A stretch of 64,000 nt of DNA from JAUYQR01 sp963822435 (GTDB lineage Bacteria; Pseudomonadota; Alphaproteobacteria; Rhodobacterales; Rhodobacteraceae), in NCBI GenBank assembly GCA_963822435.1, contig CAWGHN010000004.1, positions 434,001-498,000 of the forward strand. Reading direction: 5' to 3'. Made by a program: the position numbers and the translations under genes. Numbering within the stretch: the first letter of the stretch is position 1; every line of letters begins with the position of its first letter. A model generated the notes under the pieces. It did no database searches. It was not told the DNA's origin and saw only the letters and a program-made list of their open reading frames with translations. Shown here piece after piece: positions 1 through 8,662 of this stretch.

Positions 1-961
1 TGTTGATCGTCGATTTCCAGTCGATGTCTGCCGACACGACACCAGCGGTGACCATCTTGTCGAAGAAGTCCTTCACATGCTCTTCCGACATCGCGCCGAT
101 CCCCAGCGTTTCGGTATCGCCGGAATCAACGATGCCTGCCGATTTCATCTTGTCGATGGCATAGGCGATGGCCTCGTCGGTGATATCGGGGTTGTCCTTC
201 TTGATCATCGCGTTCGCGGCGGCGTTGTCGTTGTAAAGGTAGTTGTACCAGCCCTTGATCGACCCTTCGACAAAGCAGGTTACCTGTTCGGGCTTTGACG
301 CGACGGTGTCGGCCATCGTTTCGATCAGGGTAGAGTATGTCGAATAGCCCGCGTCGGCGATCAGGAACACGTCGGGTTCCCAGCCGGTTTCCTTGGCCAC
401 CATGTAGGGTTCGGACGAGAGATAACCCTGCATCCCCCAGTTTTCGTTCGCAATGAACGGAGCCGGGTTGAACGTGTAGACCTCACGCTGTTCATCGGTA
501 AAGCCGTAGGCGGCCTTCATCCACTGGTAAAAGCTGGCGTAGCCCTGATCACCGATCAGGATCTTGTCGAGGTTCTTGAGATCTTCAAAGGTCTTGGCCT
601 TGCCGGGATGGGCGATGATGACCTGCGGTTCCTTCTGGAAGGCGGCGGCCACGGCAACGATCGGGATGCCTTCCTGCGCGGCGGAAAACGCCTCCAGCAG
701 GTTGCCACCCATATGATAGTCAACCTTGCCGGCGATCATCAGCGCGCGGTTGTTCACCTGCGGCCCGCCCGGCTGGATCGTCACGTCAAGCCCGCAGGCG
801 GCATAGGTGCCATCGGCGACAGACTGGTAGAATCCGCCATGTTCGGCCTGCGCCAGCCAGTTTGTGCCAAAGACCACCGGCACGTTTTCGGCCAATGCGG
901 GTGCTGCGTACAGGATGGTGGTCAGGGCGGTGGCGCAAGCAGCGCGGGCCTTAAGGGACAT
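1..961 (-). CDS. ABC transporter solute-binding protein, NMT1/THI5-like (3' end cut by window edge)
   Basis: Periplasmic binding protein of an ABC importer; 320 codons are visible and the gene runs off the left edge. The N-terminus has a cleavable signal peptide (MSLKARAACATALTT... ending APALA-EN). The mature part starts with the NMT1/THI5-type stretch NWLAQAEHGGFYQ, followed by GKVDYHMGG and PQVIIAHPGK, as in thiamine-precursor, riboflavin and sulfonate binding proteins. Start chosen because a strong Shine-Dalgarno (AGGAGG) lies 6-7 bases upstream. The substrate cannot be read from sequence; permease and ATPase genes would be expected beyond the window. It points away from the RidA-like gene, with 231 bp between them. 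Confidence 0.85.
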   Translation of the reverse strand, partial: MSLKARAACATALTTILYAAPALAENVPVVFGTNWLAQAEHGGFYQSVADGTYAACGLDVTIQPGGPQVNNRALMIAGKVDYHMGGNLLEAFSAAQEGIPIVAVAAAFQKEPQVIIAHPGKAKTFEDLKNLDKILIGDQGYASFYQWMKAAYGFTDEQREVYTFNPAPFIANENWGMQGYLSSEPYMVAKETGWEPDVFLIADAGYSTYSTLIETMADTVASKPEQVTCFVEGSIKGWYNYLYNDNAAANAMIKKDNPDITDEAIAYAIDKMKSAGIVDSGDTETLGIGAMSEEHVKDFFDKMVTAGVVSADIDWKSTIN

Positions 962-1192
962 TTGGATTCCTCCTGTTGGACGTTTATGACTTGCCAGACC
1001 CTAGAGCGCGCCTTGGCCAAAGCGAGCCGTTTGGCGACCAAAGGCAGGAAAAAGCCGCAGAAAGGCTGCAACAACGGGCAGCGGCACCGCGCCTTTGCCC
1101 AAAACTTACGCAATTATCCGGTTTCGGCAAGGAGTGTCTACCGCCGCGCCCGATTGCGCGGCACTCTGGGCCGGACCACGGAGGCCCACCGC

Positions 1193-1582
1193 ATGAGACC
1201 GCTTGCCCCACCAACCATCGCGCCACCCTTTGCCGCCTATTCGCATGGCGTAGAAGTTGCGCCTGGCCACCGGCTGGTGGTCACGTCAGGGCAGTTGGCG
1301 CTGGGCGCGGACGGGTCGGTTCCGCGAGGCGCCGAGGCACAGGCGCATTTGTGTTTTGCCAACTGCGCCGCCATTTTGGCCGAAGCGGGAATGGGGCCGG
1401 GCAATGTGATCCGGATCAATGCCTTCGTCACCGGACGCGAGCACATGGCGGGTTACATGGCGGCGCGTGATGCCTGGCTTGGCGGTGTGGCAAAGCTTCC
1501 GGCGTCAACGCTGGTGATCGTATCGGGGTTCACCCGGCCTGAGTTTCTGGTCGAGGTCGAGGTGACGGCCGCGGGTATCTAG
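1193..1582 (+). CDS. RidA/YjgF-family protein lacking the catalytic arginine
   Basis: A 129-residue protein of the Rid (YER057c/YjgF) fold, the usual family length. RidA proper hydrolyses reactive enamine/imine intermediates using an arginine in a P-A-R-(S/T) motif. Here the corresponding place reads LPASTLV, with serine where arginine is expected, so it probably belongs to a Rid subgroup without classical deaminase activity. The start at 1193 follows a GGAG a few bases upstream; the open frame extends further left, but that part looks non-coding. It is divergent from the solute-binding protein gene and convergent with the Att-type ABC operon. Function is not established from sequence. Confidence 0.8.
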   Translation: MRPLAPPTIAPPFAAYSHGVEVAPGHRLVVTSGQLALGADGSVPRGAEAQAHLCFANCAAILAEAGMGPGNVIRINAFVTGREHMAGYMAARDAWLGGVAKLPASTLVIVSGFTRPEFLVEVEVTAAGI

Positions 1583-1585
1583 GCG

Positions 1586-2650
1586 TCAGTAACCCGTCAT
1601 TTCCAGATAGCCGCGCCCACTGTGGCTTCCGCTGAAGCGGATCGGACCTTCCCAATAAGGCACCGAGGTTGCCATCCATGCCTGCGGGTTCAGTGCGGCC
1701 AGCGTCACGTCGAGCCCCCGGTCCGGCAGGGTCAACCGCCATTCAACCGGGATGTCCCGCCCAGCCACCCGTGCCGTCACCAGCGGGTCTGCCGTCAATG
1801 CGCCGGGGGCGAGGGGGGTAGGCGTGCCGTCAGCGGCGATCCATGTGCCAGAGGTGAAACCCGCAGCATCATCGCGCAGCACAAAGCCCATCAACCGTGT
1901 GCCATCATCGAACATCAGCGAAAACCAGTCCCACCCGGTCTGGTTTTCCGCCAAGGGTTGCGACGACCATTCCCGGTCGATCCAGGCCTGCCCGGTGACG
2001 GCAACCTCACCCTCGGGCAATCGCAGCTTGCCGGTGACGGAAAGGAACGGCTGCGAGTAGTAGTGGCTGGCCTGCCCTGCCTGCGCTTTGACGGAGTAGC
2101 CCTTGTCACCCTGCAACACCAACGGCGCGTCAGTGCGCAGGTCCAGTGCATAGCCGAAATCCGGGCCGGTGGCGGTAAGGGAAAAGTCCGAAAGCACATC
2201 GATGCCGGGTGCGGCGCGGCTTGTCAGCGCCCAGTCGTCGATCCAGGCCGTAAAGGGCTCCGGCTGTGATCCAAGCGCTGCTCCGGCCTGCCCGATGCCG
2301 CCCCGCGCCAGACGTTCGGCGACAAAGTGACGGTCGGGCGTGGTGACGGCGGCATGGCCCATCCAAAGCTGCGGGCTCGCCCAACCCTCGCCTTCGACCG
2401 GGGCCAGCGCGCTGCGAAACAGCGTCCACTGCACGCCATAGTCCGTGCCGTCAGGCCCCGAAAGGAGCGCCGTCAGATACCACCATTCGATGCGGAAATT
2501 CCCATGAGGGCCGTGGTCGGCGGGAAAGGTCAGCGTCCGGTCCGGGTCAGGCAAGGCAAATCCGGGCGCGGCGCTGCCCATATCGGCAAATCCTTGCGCG
2601 GCAACAGGGGGTGCAAGAAGAAGGCTGACGATCAGGACTTTAGCGTTCAT
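1586..2650 (-). CDS. AttH/CrtC-type lipocalin-like periplasmic protein
   Basis: About 354 residues with a signal peptide (MNAKVLIVSLLLAPPVAAQ). The mature part carries the family hallmark IEWWYLTALL, then GYSVKAQAGQASHYYSQPF and WIDREWSSQ, typical of the lipocalin-like AttH domain related to carotenoid 1,2-hydratase (CrtC). AttH-type proteins accompany AttE/AttF/AttG ABC exporters, which matches the two genes upstream. The ATG at 2650 overlaps the end of the permease gene by 11 bp, indicating translational coupling; an upstream in-frame start would overlap further. The substrate of the system is unknown. It is a distant relative of crtC in the same window, but its operon context argues against a carotenoid role. 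Confidence 0.8.
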   Translation of the reverse strand: MNAKVLIVSLLLAPPVAAQGFADMGSAAPGFALPDPDRTLTFPADHGPHGNFRIEWWYLTALLSGPDGTDYGVQWTLFRSALAPVEGEGWASPQLWMGHAAVTTPDRHFVAERLARGGIGQAGAALGSQPEPFTAWIDDWALTSRAAPGIDVLSDFSLTATGPDFGYALDLRTDAPLVLQGDKGYSVKAQAGQASHYYSQPFLSVTGKLRLPEGEVAVTGQAWIDREWSSQPLAENQTGWDWFSLMFDDGTRLMGFVLRDDAAGFTSGTWIAADGTPTPLAPGALTADPLVTARVAGRDIPVEWRLTLPDRGLDVTLAALNPQAWMATSVPYWEGPIRFSGSHSGRGYLEMTGY

Positions 2651-5045
2651 GAGCAAACACCCGCAAAAGATCAACCGGTGCACGACGGGCCAGTTTGAGC
2701 GTGGGGATCAGCGCTGCAAGGCCGATGGCCAGCAGCGCGGCCCCGAAGAGCCCAAGCCAGTCGCGCGCAAAGACCTGCATCGGAAGGCGCCAGCCAAACG
2801 CTTCGACGTTGACGACCGCCAGCAGCACCCAGGCCAGCGCAAGCCCCAAGGGCAGCGCCGCAAGGCATGCCACGGTGGCAAGCACAAGCGTTCGGCAGAA
2901 ATCCAGCAACGCAATGTGGCGCAGCGTCAGGCCCATCGCCCAGACCGGGGCCAGTTGTGGCTGGCGAAAGGTCGCCAGCGTCAGGAGGCTGGCGAACATC
3001 GCAAGGCCAGCGACGCCAAGTGTCAGCACGTTCAATGCTGCGGTCACGGTAAAGGTGCGGTCAAACACCTTGAGCGAAAAATCCTTGATCCCGGCTTGAT
3101 CGACAAGCGCCGTCTCAGGCAGGTCAAAGGTCTGGCGCAGGTCGGCAGCAAGGCCTGCGGCGCGGTCGGGTGCGACGCGCAGACCAAAGCGCAACACCTC
3201 GGCGTTGGGGAAGCGGCGCTGGAATGCGACAAGGCCGATCAGTACCTGCGGCGAGGGATTGCCGTAATCGGAATAGACCCCCACGATCGGAAGCGCGCCG
3301 TGCGGCAGTTCCACCTCGGCCCCAAGGCCAAGCCCGCCCCGCCGCGCCATCTGTTCGTTGACCAGCACGCCCGTTCCGTCGGCCACGCGGTCCCAGACCC
3401 CGTCAACCGCCTGCAACAACGGCCAGTGGTCGCGGTAGGTCGCATGGTCGGCGACGCCGTAGATGCTGCCCGGCTGCCCGATCAGATCAGCCTCGGCCGA
3501 CACGATCGGAAGGATGGCATCGGTGCGTGGACGCAACCACCCGGTCAGCCGCGCGGCCTCGTCCGCCGACGCCGCAGTGAGATACAGTTCCGACGCGAGC
3601 CGCTGGTCAAGCCAACCGACAAAGGTGGTGCGAAAACTGGTGACCATGGTGCCCACGCCGATGTTCGCAGCCATCGCAAGAAGCAGCGCCATCAGCGCAA
3701 GCGACAGACCCGGCAACTGCTGGCGGGTGTCGGCCCAGAACCAGTCCCACAACACGCCGGAGCGCTGGCGCTGCGCAACCCGGACTACGGCATCCATGAT
3801 CGACGGCAACGCCAGTGCGGCCCCCAGAAGCAGCGCGCCAAGGCCACCGAAGGCTGCCCAAAGACCCTGCCCGAACCCCACTAAACCCGCAGAAGCCGCA
3901 AGCAGAGCCCCCGCTGCCCCCAACTGAAGGCGTCGCGTTCTGGTCGACGCCAGCGCCCAGGCGCGCGCCTGCGCTGGCGCAATCACGGGCATGTGCCACA
4001 GCCGCCACAGGCTCTGCCCCGCCGCCGCCAGCGTGCCCAAGACCGCAATGGCCAGCCCCGTGGCCCACCATTCGGCCCGGATCGACAGCGTTCCGGGTAC
4101 CGTGGCGCCGTACAGCCCGCCAAGCGTCGCGCCGACATCGGGCAGCAGCGCCGCCGCGACCAGATACCCCAGCGCCACACCAAGAAGCCCCGCGGCAATC
4201 GCAAGGACCAGCAGTTCCGCGACCAGAAGCCCGGTCAGCGCACCTGCGCTGAGGCCAAGCGCGCGCAGCGTGCGAAACACCGGACGGCGCTGTTCGAAGG
4301 CCAGCCCGATGGCTGAATGGACGATGAACAGCCCGACGGCAAAGGCGAGAAAGCCGAAGGCGGTCAGGTTCAGATGGAAACTGTCTGTCAGGCGGGCAAG
4401 GCCGCCGTCACGCGCCGCTGCACGCAAGACGAAGTGCGGCGGCAAGGCGTTCGGGTGCGGGCCGGGTGCAAGGATCAGCGAGTCAAGCCTGCCCTTCGCC
4501 GCCAGCAGCCGCTGGGCCGCCCCTACATCCAGAATGACGGTCATCGGCGGCAGGCCATCCGCCGGGTCCAGCCGAATTCCCGGCAACCCGTCGCCCCCGA
4601 CCGCTGCGATGGTTTCAGCGTCGGCAAGCCCTCGGGTTCCGCCAAGAAACCCTGCAAAGTCACCCCCGCCGATGCCGACCGCACCTGACACCGCGGCTTG
4701 CGCCGGAAGCGTCAAGGGGTCGATCCCGATGACCCGCACCCCCGATCCGCGATGACGCCCCTCGACCAGAGGAGAGACAAGCCATCCCGCGCGCCGCAAT
4801 GCCACATAGTCGCTGTCGCGGATGGGCCCGCCATCCTTCGCAACGATCCGCTCCAGCGTGTCTTCGCCAACCGCCGCCGCCGCCCGCGCATAGGCGGCCC
4901 GCGCCTCGGAATTGATCGCCTGCACACCCGACCACAGTGCCGTCGCCAGCGCCAGCCCGACAAGCAGGGTCAACAGCTGCAGCGGATGGCGCGCCCAGTG
5001 CGACAAAAGCGCGCCCATCCCGGAGCGGAGTGCGGCCCAGGTCAA
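2640..5045 (-). CDS. FtsX-like ABC transporter permease (AttF/AttG-type fusion)
   Basis: An 801-residue inner-membrane permease with two FtsX-like domains. One membrane helix near residues 15-37 is followed by a periplasmic region. Then come three helices around 225-330, a middle hydrophobic pair around 370-470, a second periplasmic region, and three C-terminal helices around 680-790. This layout fits the MacB/FtsX superfamily, which drives mechanical extraction or export of lipophilic substrates rather than classical transport. It lies between the ATPase (4-bp overlap at 5042-5045) and the lipocalin-like protein, so the three probably form one machine. Confidence 0.85.
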   Translation of the reverse strand: MTWAALRSGMGALLSHWARHPLQLLTLLVGLALATALWSGVQAINSEARAAYARAAAAVGEDTLERIVAKDGGPIRDSDYVALRRAGWLVSPLVEGRHRGSGVRVIGIDPLTLPAQAAVSGAVGIGGGDFAGFLGGTRGLADAETIAAVGGDGLPGIRLDPADGLPPMTVILDVGAAQRLLAAKGRLDSLILAPGPHPNALPPHFVLRAAARDGGLARLTDSFHLNLTAFGFLAFAVGLFIVHSAIGLAFEQRRPVFRTLRALGLSAGALTGLLVAELLVLAIAAGLLGVALGYLVAAALLPDVGATLGGLYGATVPGTLSIRAEWWATGLAIAVLGTLAAAGQSLWRLWHMPVIAPAQARAWALASTRTRRLQLGAAGALLAASAGLVGFGQGLWAAFGGLGALLLGAALALPSIMDAVVRVAQRQRSGVLWDWFWADTRQQLPGLSLALMALLLAMAANIGVGTMVTSFRTTFVGWLDQRLASELYLTAASADEAARLTGWLRPRTDAILPIVSAEADLIGQPGSIYGVADHATYRDHWPLLQAVDGVWDRVADGTGVLVNEQMARRGGLGLGAEVELPHGALPIVGVYSDYGNPSPQVLIGLVAFQRRFPNAEVLRFGLRVAPDRAAGLAADLRQTFDLPETALVDQAGIKDFSLKVFDRTFTVTAALNVLTLGVAGLAMFASLLTLATFRQPQLAPVWAMGLTLRHIALLDFCRTLVLATVACLAALPLGLALAWVLLAVVNVEAFGWRLPMQVFARDWLGLFGAALLAIGLAALIPTLKLARRAPVDLLRVFAHER

Positions 5046-5701
5046 GCGGCAACCTTTCCACCGGTCAGATGCAGGCGCCGGTCAAGCCTGCCCGCCAGAC
5101 GCGGCGAATGCGTAACCATCATCAGCGCGGCACCCGATGCGCTGACCAGTTGCAGCATCAGGCCCAGCACAGAATCGGCCGTGGCCTCGTCAAGGTTCCC
5201 GGTCGGCTCGTCCGCCAGAACCAGACGCGGGCGCGCGGCGAGGGTGCGCCCGATGGCGACGCGCTGCTGCTGGCCGCCCGACAATTGTTCCGGGTAGCGG
5301 TCAAGCAGCGCCGCCAGGCCAAGAGCATCTGCGAGGTGCGCGCACCATTCGGGGTCATGCCGGGATGCCAACCGCGCCTGAAACGACAGGTTCGCCCGGA
5401 CATCAAGCGACGGGATCAGGTTGAACTGCTGGAACACCAGCCCCACCGTGCCACGCCGCAAGGCGGCAAGGTCGCGGTCGGGCAGGGTCGCCAGCGACTT
5501 GCCGGCCAGCACGATCTCGCCCGCGTCGGGGCGGTCCAGCCCAGCCACAAGGTGCAGAAGCGTGCTTTTGCCGCTGCCGGATTCGCCCGTCAGCGCCATG
5601 CTTTGCCCGGACTCAAGAGCAAGGGTCACGCCGTCCAGGACGACAAGCGGGCCTTCTAAGGTTGCATAGGTCTTTTTGACATTGGTCAGGGACAGGAGCA
5701 T
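5042..5701 (-). CDS. ABC transporter ATP-binding protein (LolD/MacB-type)
   Basis: A 219-residue nucleotide-binding subunit. Walker A is GESGSGKST (residues 39-47), the signature is LSGGQQQRVAIGR (near 135), and Walker B/D-loop is LVLADEPTGNLDE. QQFNLIP supplies the Q-loop, as in the LolD/MacB class that partners FtsX-like permeases. The start at 5701 (MLLSLTNVKKTYA) matches family N-termini; the longer open frame upstream is unlikely to be coding. It is the first gene of the leftward operon ATPase-permease-AttH-like, and is divergent from the epimerase gene with a 117-bp shared upstream region. Confidence 0.9.
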   Translation of the reverse strand: MLLSLTNVKKTYATLEGPLVVLDGVTLALESGQSMALTGESGSGKSTLLHLVAGLDRPDAGEIVLAGKSLATLPDRDLAALRRGTVGLVFQQFNLIPSLDVRANLSFQARLASRHDPEWCAHLADALGLAALLDRYPEQLSGGQQQRVAIGRTLAARPRLVLADEPTGNLDEATADSVLGLMLQLVSASGAALMMVTHSPRLAGRLDRRLHLTGGKVAA

Positions 5702-5818
5702 GAGCGAAAGGTGGCGCTTTCCCACGGTTTGGCAACCCCTTAGCGCGCCGAGCCTTTGCTTGACACCGTTCAAGCCTCATTCGATTGTCAGCCCGTGGAA
5801 CGCAGTGAAGGTATGTGC

Positions 5819-6832
5819 ATGCGCAAGGTTTTCATCACCGGCACGGCGGGCTTCATCGGCTATCATCTGGCGAAGCATCTGCTGCAGCACGGCTTTGTGG
5901 TGCGCGGCTATGACGGGATGACCAGCTACTATGACGTGGAGCTGAAGCGGAAGCGCCATGCCATGCTGCTGCAGAATCCTAATTTCGCAGCAACCGAAGC
6001 GATGCTTCAGGATGTTGCGACGTTGGACCGGCTGATTGACGGGTTCGCACCCGACATCATCATCCACCTCGCGGCACAGGCTGGGGTGCGCTACAGTCTT
6101 GAGGATCCTCGGTCCTACGTCGATTCAAACATCGTCGGCACCTTCAACGTGCTGGAGGCCGCGCGACGGGTTTCCCCCGCGCATCTGATGATCGCTTCGA
6201 CATCATCGGTCTACGGTGCCAACCCGTCCTTGCCGTTTCGCGAAACCGACAAGGCGGATCATCCGTTGACAACCTACGCCGCAACCAAGAAGGCGGGCGA
6301 GGCATTGGCCCATTCCTATGCGCATCTTTGGAGCATCCCCACGACGATGTTCCGGTTCTTTACCGTCTATGGCACTTGGGGAAGGCCTGATCTTGCCTAT
6401 TTCAAATTCGTCAAGGCGATCCTGCAGGGCGAGCCGATCGACGTTTACAACAACGGCGACATGTGGCGCGATTTCACGGCTGTGGCTGATCTTGTCGAGG
6501 CCGTTCGGCTACTGGTCGACGTGCCACCAGTGCGCCCGCTGCCCGACAGCGACGTCGAACCGGATGACAGCCTCAGCCCCGTCGCGCCGTTTCGCGTGGT
6601 GAACATCGGCGCCTCGGAAAAGCTGTATCTGATGGATGTGATCGCCGCTATCGAAGCGGCGGTGGGGCGCAAGGCAGATTGCAGATTTCTGCCGATGCAG
6701 AAGGGTGATGCGCCTGCAACCTGGGCCGATACCGGCCTTTTGCGCCGCCTGACCGGCTTCAGCCCGAAGATTTCGCTGTCACACGGGATGGCCGAGTTCG
6801 TGGCCTGGTATCGCGCCGAATACAGCATCTGA
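5819..6832 (+). CDS. NAD-dependent epimerase/dehydratase, probable UDP-glucuronate 4-epimerase
   Basis: A 337-residue extended short-chain dehydrogenase. The Rossmann motif is ITGTAGFIGYHL near the N-terminus, the catalytic pair is YAATK, and SSVYGANPSLPF plus RFFTVYGTWGRPDLA are characteristic of UDP-glucuronate/UDP-galacturonate 4-epimerases used for polysaccharide precursors. ATG codons occur at 5813 and 5819; GAAGG at 5807-5811 favours 5819. A possible promoter has TTGACA at 5760-5765, but its -10 is poor. No polysaccharide genes surround it, so the pathway is inferred from family only. Confidence 0.8.
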   Translation: MRKVFITGTAGFIGYHLAKHLLQHGFVVRGYDGMTSYYDVELKRKRHAMLLQNPNFAATEAMLQDVATLDRLIDGFAPDIIIHLAAQAGVRYSLEDPRSYVDSNIVGTFNVLEAARRVSPAHLMIASTSSVYGANPSLPFRETDKADHPLTTYAATKKAGEALAHSYAHLWSIPTTMFRFFTVYGTWGRPDLAYFKFVKAILQGEPIDVYNNGDMWRDFTAVADLVEAVRLLVDVPPVRPLPDSDVEPDDSLSPVAPFRVVNIGASEKLYLMDVIAAIEAAVGRKADCRFLPMQKGDAPATWADTGLLRRLTGFSPKISLSHGMAEFVAWYRAEYSI

Positions 6833-6833
6833 T

Positions 6834-6867
6834 CTGGCGCTATGAAGTGCTGCATAGTGGACCTAAG
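6834..6867 (+). promoter_or_regulatory. Putative TauR binding region upstream of tpa (direct-repeat pair)
   Basis: Two half-boxes, CTGGCGCTAT (6834-6843) and GTGGACCTAA (6857-6866), start 23 bp apart. The same pair with the same 23-bp phasing lies upstream of xsc (10179-10212). The second box resembles the direct repeat CTGGACYTAA that I recall for TauR of Rhodobacter capsulatus. Assignment to TauR is inference from this match plus the tauR gene between the two targets. A small hairpin, GGGCAT-CGCC-ATGCCC (6871-6886), follows in the probable leader. Confidence 0.55.
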
Positions 6868-6924
6868 TGCGGGCATCGCCATGCCCGATGATGCGCGCCA
6901 AGACCAGCAATGAAAGGGACTGCC

Positions 6925-8304
6925 ATGGAAGGCTTCAGCGGAGTGAACGACATCGGCGCCGTCGTCGAGGCAGACCGGGTCCATGTCTGGCACCACCTGA
7001 GCCAGCACAAGCAGTACGAGACCGTCGATCCGCGCGTCATCGTCGAAGGCAAGGGGATGCGGGTCTGGGATGCCAAGGGCAAGGAGCATCTCGATGCCGT
7101 GTCCGGTGGTGTCTGGACGGTCAACGTCGGCTATGGCCGCGAAAGCATTGCCAACGCAGTGCGCGACCAGTTGATCAAGATGAACTATTTCGCTGGCGCC
7201 GCAGGGTCGATCCCCGGCGCGCTGTTCGCCCAGCGGCTGATCGAAAAGATGCCGGGCCTTTCCCGCGTCTATTATTCGAATTCGGGGTCCGAGGCGAACG
7301 AGAAGGTCTACAAGATGGTGCGCCAGATCTCGCATCGGCACCACGGCGGCAAGAAGTGGAAGATCCTGTTCCGCGAGCGCGACTATCACGGGACCACGAT
7401 CGCCGCGCTTGCCTCGGGCGGGCAGGCGCAGCGGAACGCGCAGTATGGGCCGTTCCCCGACGGGTTCGTGCAGGTTCCGCACTGCCTTGAATACCGCAAG
7501 CAGTGGGACGTCGAGAACTACGGCGAGCGCGCGGCGGATGCGATCGAAGAGGTTATCCTGCGCGAAGGACCTGATACCATCGGCTGTCTGGTGCTGGAGC
7601 CCGTCACGGCTGGCGGCGGCGTAATCGTCCCACCGACCGGCTACTGGGAGCGCGTGCAGGAGATCTGCCGCAAATACGACATCCTCCTCCACATCGACGA
7701 GGTGGTCTGCGGTGTGGGGCGGACGGGCGTGTGGTTCGGCTACCAGCATTACGGCGTGCAGCCTGATTTCGTGACAATGGCGAAGGGCGTGGCGTCGGGC
7801 TATGCGGCGATCAGCTGCACCGTGACGACCGAGAAGGTCTTTGAGATGTTCAAGGACGATGCTTCTGATCCAATGAGCTACTTCCGGGACATTTCCACCT
7901 TCGGCGGCTGCACGGCAGGGCCGGCGGCGGCGTTGGAGAACATGCGGATCATCGAGGACGAGGGGCTTTTGGCCAATACCCTCGCGATGGGCGACCGGTT
8001 GCTGGGCAATCTGCACGCCTTGATGGACAAGCACCGGGTGATCGGCGAGGTCCGGGGCAAAGGGCTGTTCTGCGGCGCCGAGCTGGTGGCGGACCGGGGC
8101 ACACGGGAAGCGGCGGATGAAAAGAAGGTCGCGGCGGTGGTGGCCGACTGCATGGCGCAGGGGGTCATCATCGGCATGACCAACCGGTCGGTGCCGGGTT
8201 TCAACAATACCCTCTGCCTGAGCCCCGCCCTGATCGCGACGGCCGATGATATCGACGAGATCACCGGGGCCATCGACGGGGCATTGGGCCGGGTTTTTGG
8301 CTGA
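6925..8304 (+). CDS. tpa: Taurine--pyruvate aminotransferase
   Basis: A 459-residue class III PLP aminotransferase that moves the amino group of taurine to pyruvate, giving sulfoacetaldehyde and alanine in the cytoplasm. Landmarks are GGVWTVNVGYGRESI, YYSNSGSEANEKV, RDYHGTTIAALASGG, HIDEVVCGVGRTG and the PLP lysine in TMAKGVASGY (Lys287). The long match to Tpa and the neighbours tauR and xsc make the assignment strong. An ATG also exists at 6910, but GGGA a few bases before 6925 favours the latter. Putative TauR boxes lie just upstream; a perfect palindrome follows the stop. Confidence 0.95.
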   Translation: MEGFSGVNDIGAVVEADRVHVWHHLSQHKQYETVDPRVIVEGKGMRVWDAKGKEHLDAVSGGVWTVNVGYGRESIANAVRDQLIKMNYFAGAAGSIPGALFAQRLIEKMPGLSRVYYSNSGSEANEKVYKMVRQISHRHHGGKKWKILFRERDYHGTTIAALASGGQAQRNAQYGPFPDGFVQVPHCLEYRKQWDVENYGERAADAIEEVILREGPDTIGCLVLEPVTAGGGVIVPPTGYWERVQEICRKYDILLHIDEVVCGVGRTGVWFGYQHYGVQPDFVTMAKGVASGYAAISCTVTTEKVFEMFKDDASDPMSYFRDISTFGGCTAGPAAALENMRIIEDEGLLANTLAMGDRLLGNLHALMDKHRVIGEVRGKGLFCGAELVADRGTREAADEKKVAAVVADCMAQGVIIGMTNRSVPGFNNTLCLSPALIATADDIDEITGAIDGALGRVFG

Positions 8305-8315
8305 AGCATGCGGGT

Positions 8316-8330
8316 GTCCCACCGTGGGAC
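8316..8330. repeat. Perfect palindrome GTCCCAC-C-GTGGGAC after tpa
   Basis: Seven-base arms around a single central base, starting 11 bp after the tpa stop. An almost identical palindrome sits directly after the ureG stop at 26281-26297. With a one-base centre it is a poor RNA hairpin, and no T-run follows, so a protein binding site or a dispersed repeat is more likely than a terminator. Confidence 0.7.
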
Positions 8331-8400
8331 GCCTCCATAAAGTTAATATATACAAAGAGTTGCGTGGCCTGGTAAGGTTTACTTAAGGCTGTCAACCTGC

Positions 8401-8543
8401 GCGTTGCCTTGCGAAGCGCCCTGCCGGGCGCAACGCCTTGTCTTGTCGGCGCGCTTGCGCGCGTCTGCTCGGACGAAGAGTGCGGTGCATGCCTGAGCCG
8501 GTTGCGCGCCCGGGGGCGCGCAGCGCCGAGGTGAAAGGCATGC
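8401..8543. repeat. Inverted-repeat-rich intergenic segment between tpa and tauR
   Basis: The 358 bp between tpa and tauR (8305-8662) hold no convincing gene. They begin with the palindrome above and an AT-rich stretch (around 8338-8358) that could hold the tauR promoter. Then come stacked inverted repeats: GCGTTGC 8401-8407 with GCAACGC 8430-8436, enclosing GCGCCC-TGCC-GGGCGC (8416-8431); and GCATGCCT 8487-8494 with AGGCATGC 8536-8543, enclosing TGCGCGCC-CGGG-GGCGCGCA (8503-8522). Function is unknown; the pattern resembles a decayed or REP-like element. Confidence 0.5.
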
Positions 8544-8662
8544 GCCTGCCAAGGCGCGCAAATGGCGACGGGAGGCCAAACGGCCGACCTTGACCAAGCG
8601 ACCCTTGTCTGTCCAGATGGAGGCCGGTTCTAAGGCCAGCAGGGCTATGCCAGAGGGACGCC

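Noticed and set aside
1..961. TauA taurine-binding protein
   Set aside because: Although close to taurine genes, the sequence fits the broader NMT1/THI5-like group and lacks a clear TauA signature; the RidA-like gene and the Att system separate it from tpa.
6445..8355. 636-codon open frame antisense to the epimerase and tpa
   Set aside because: Shadow of the well-supported plus-strand genes, with no recognisable domain.
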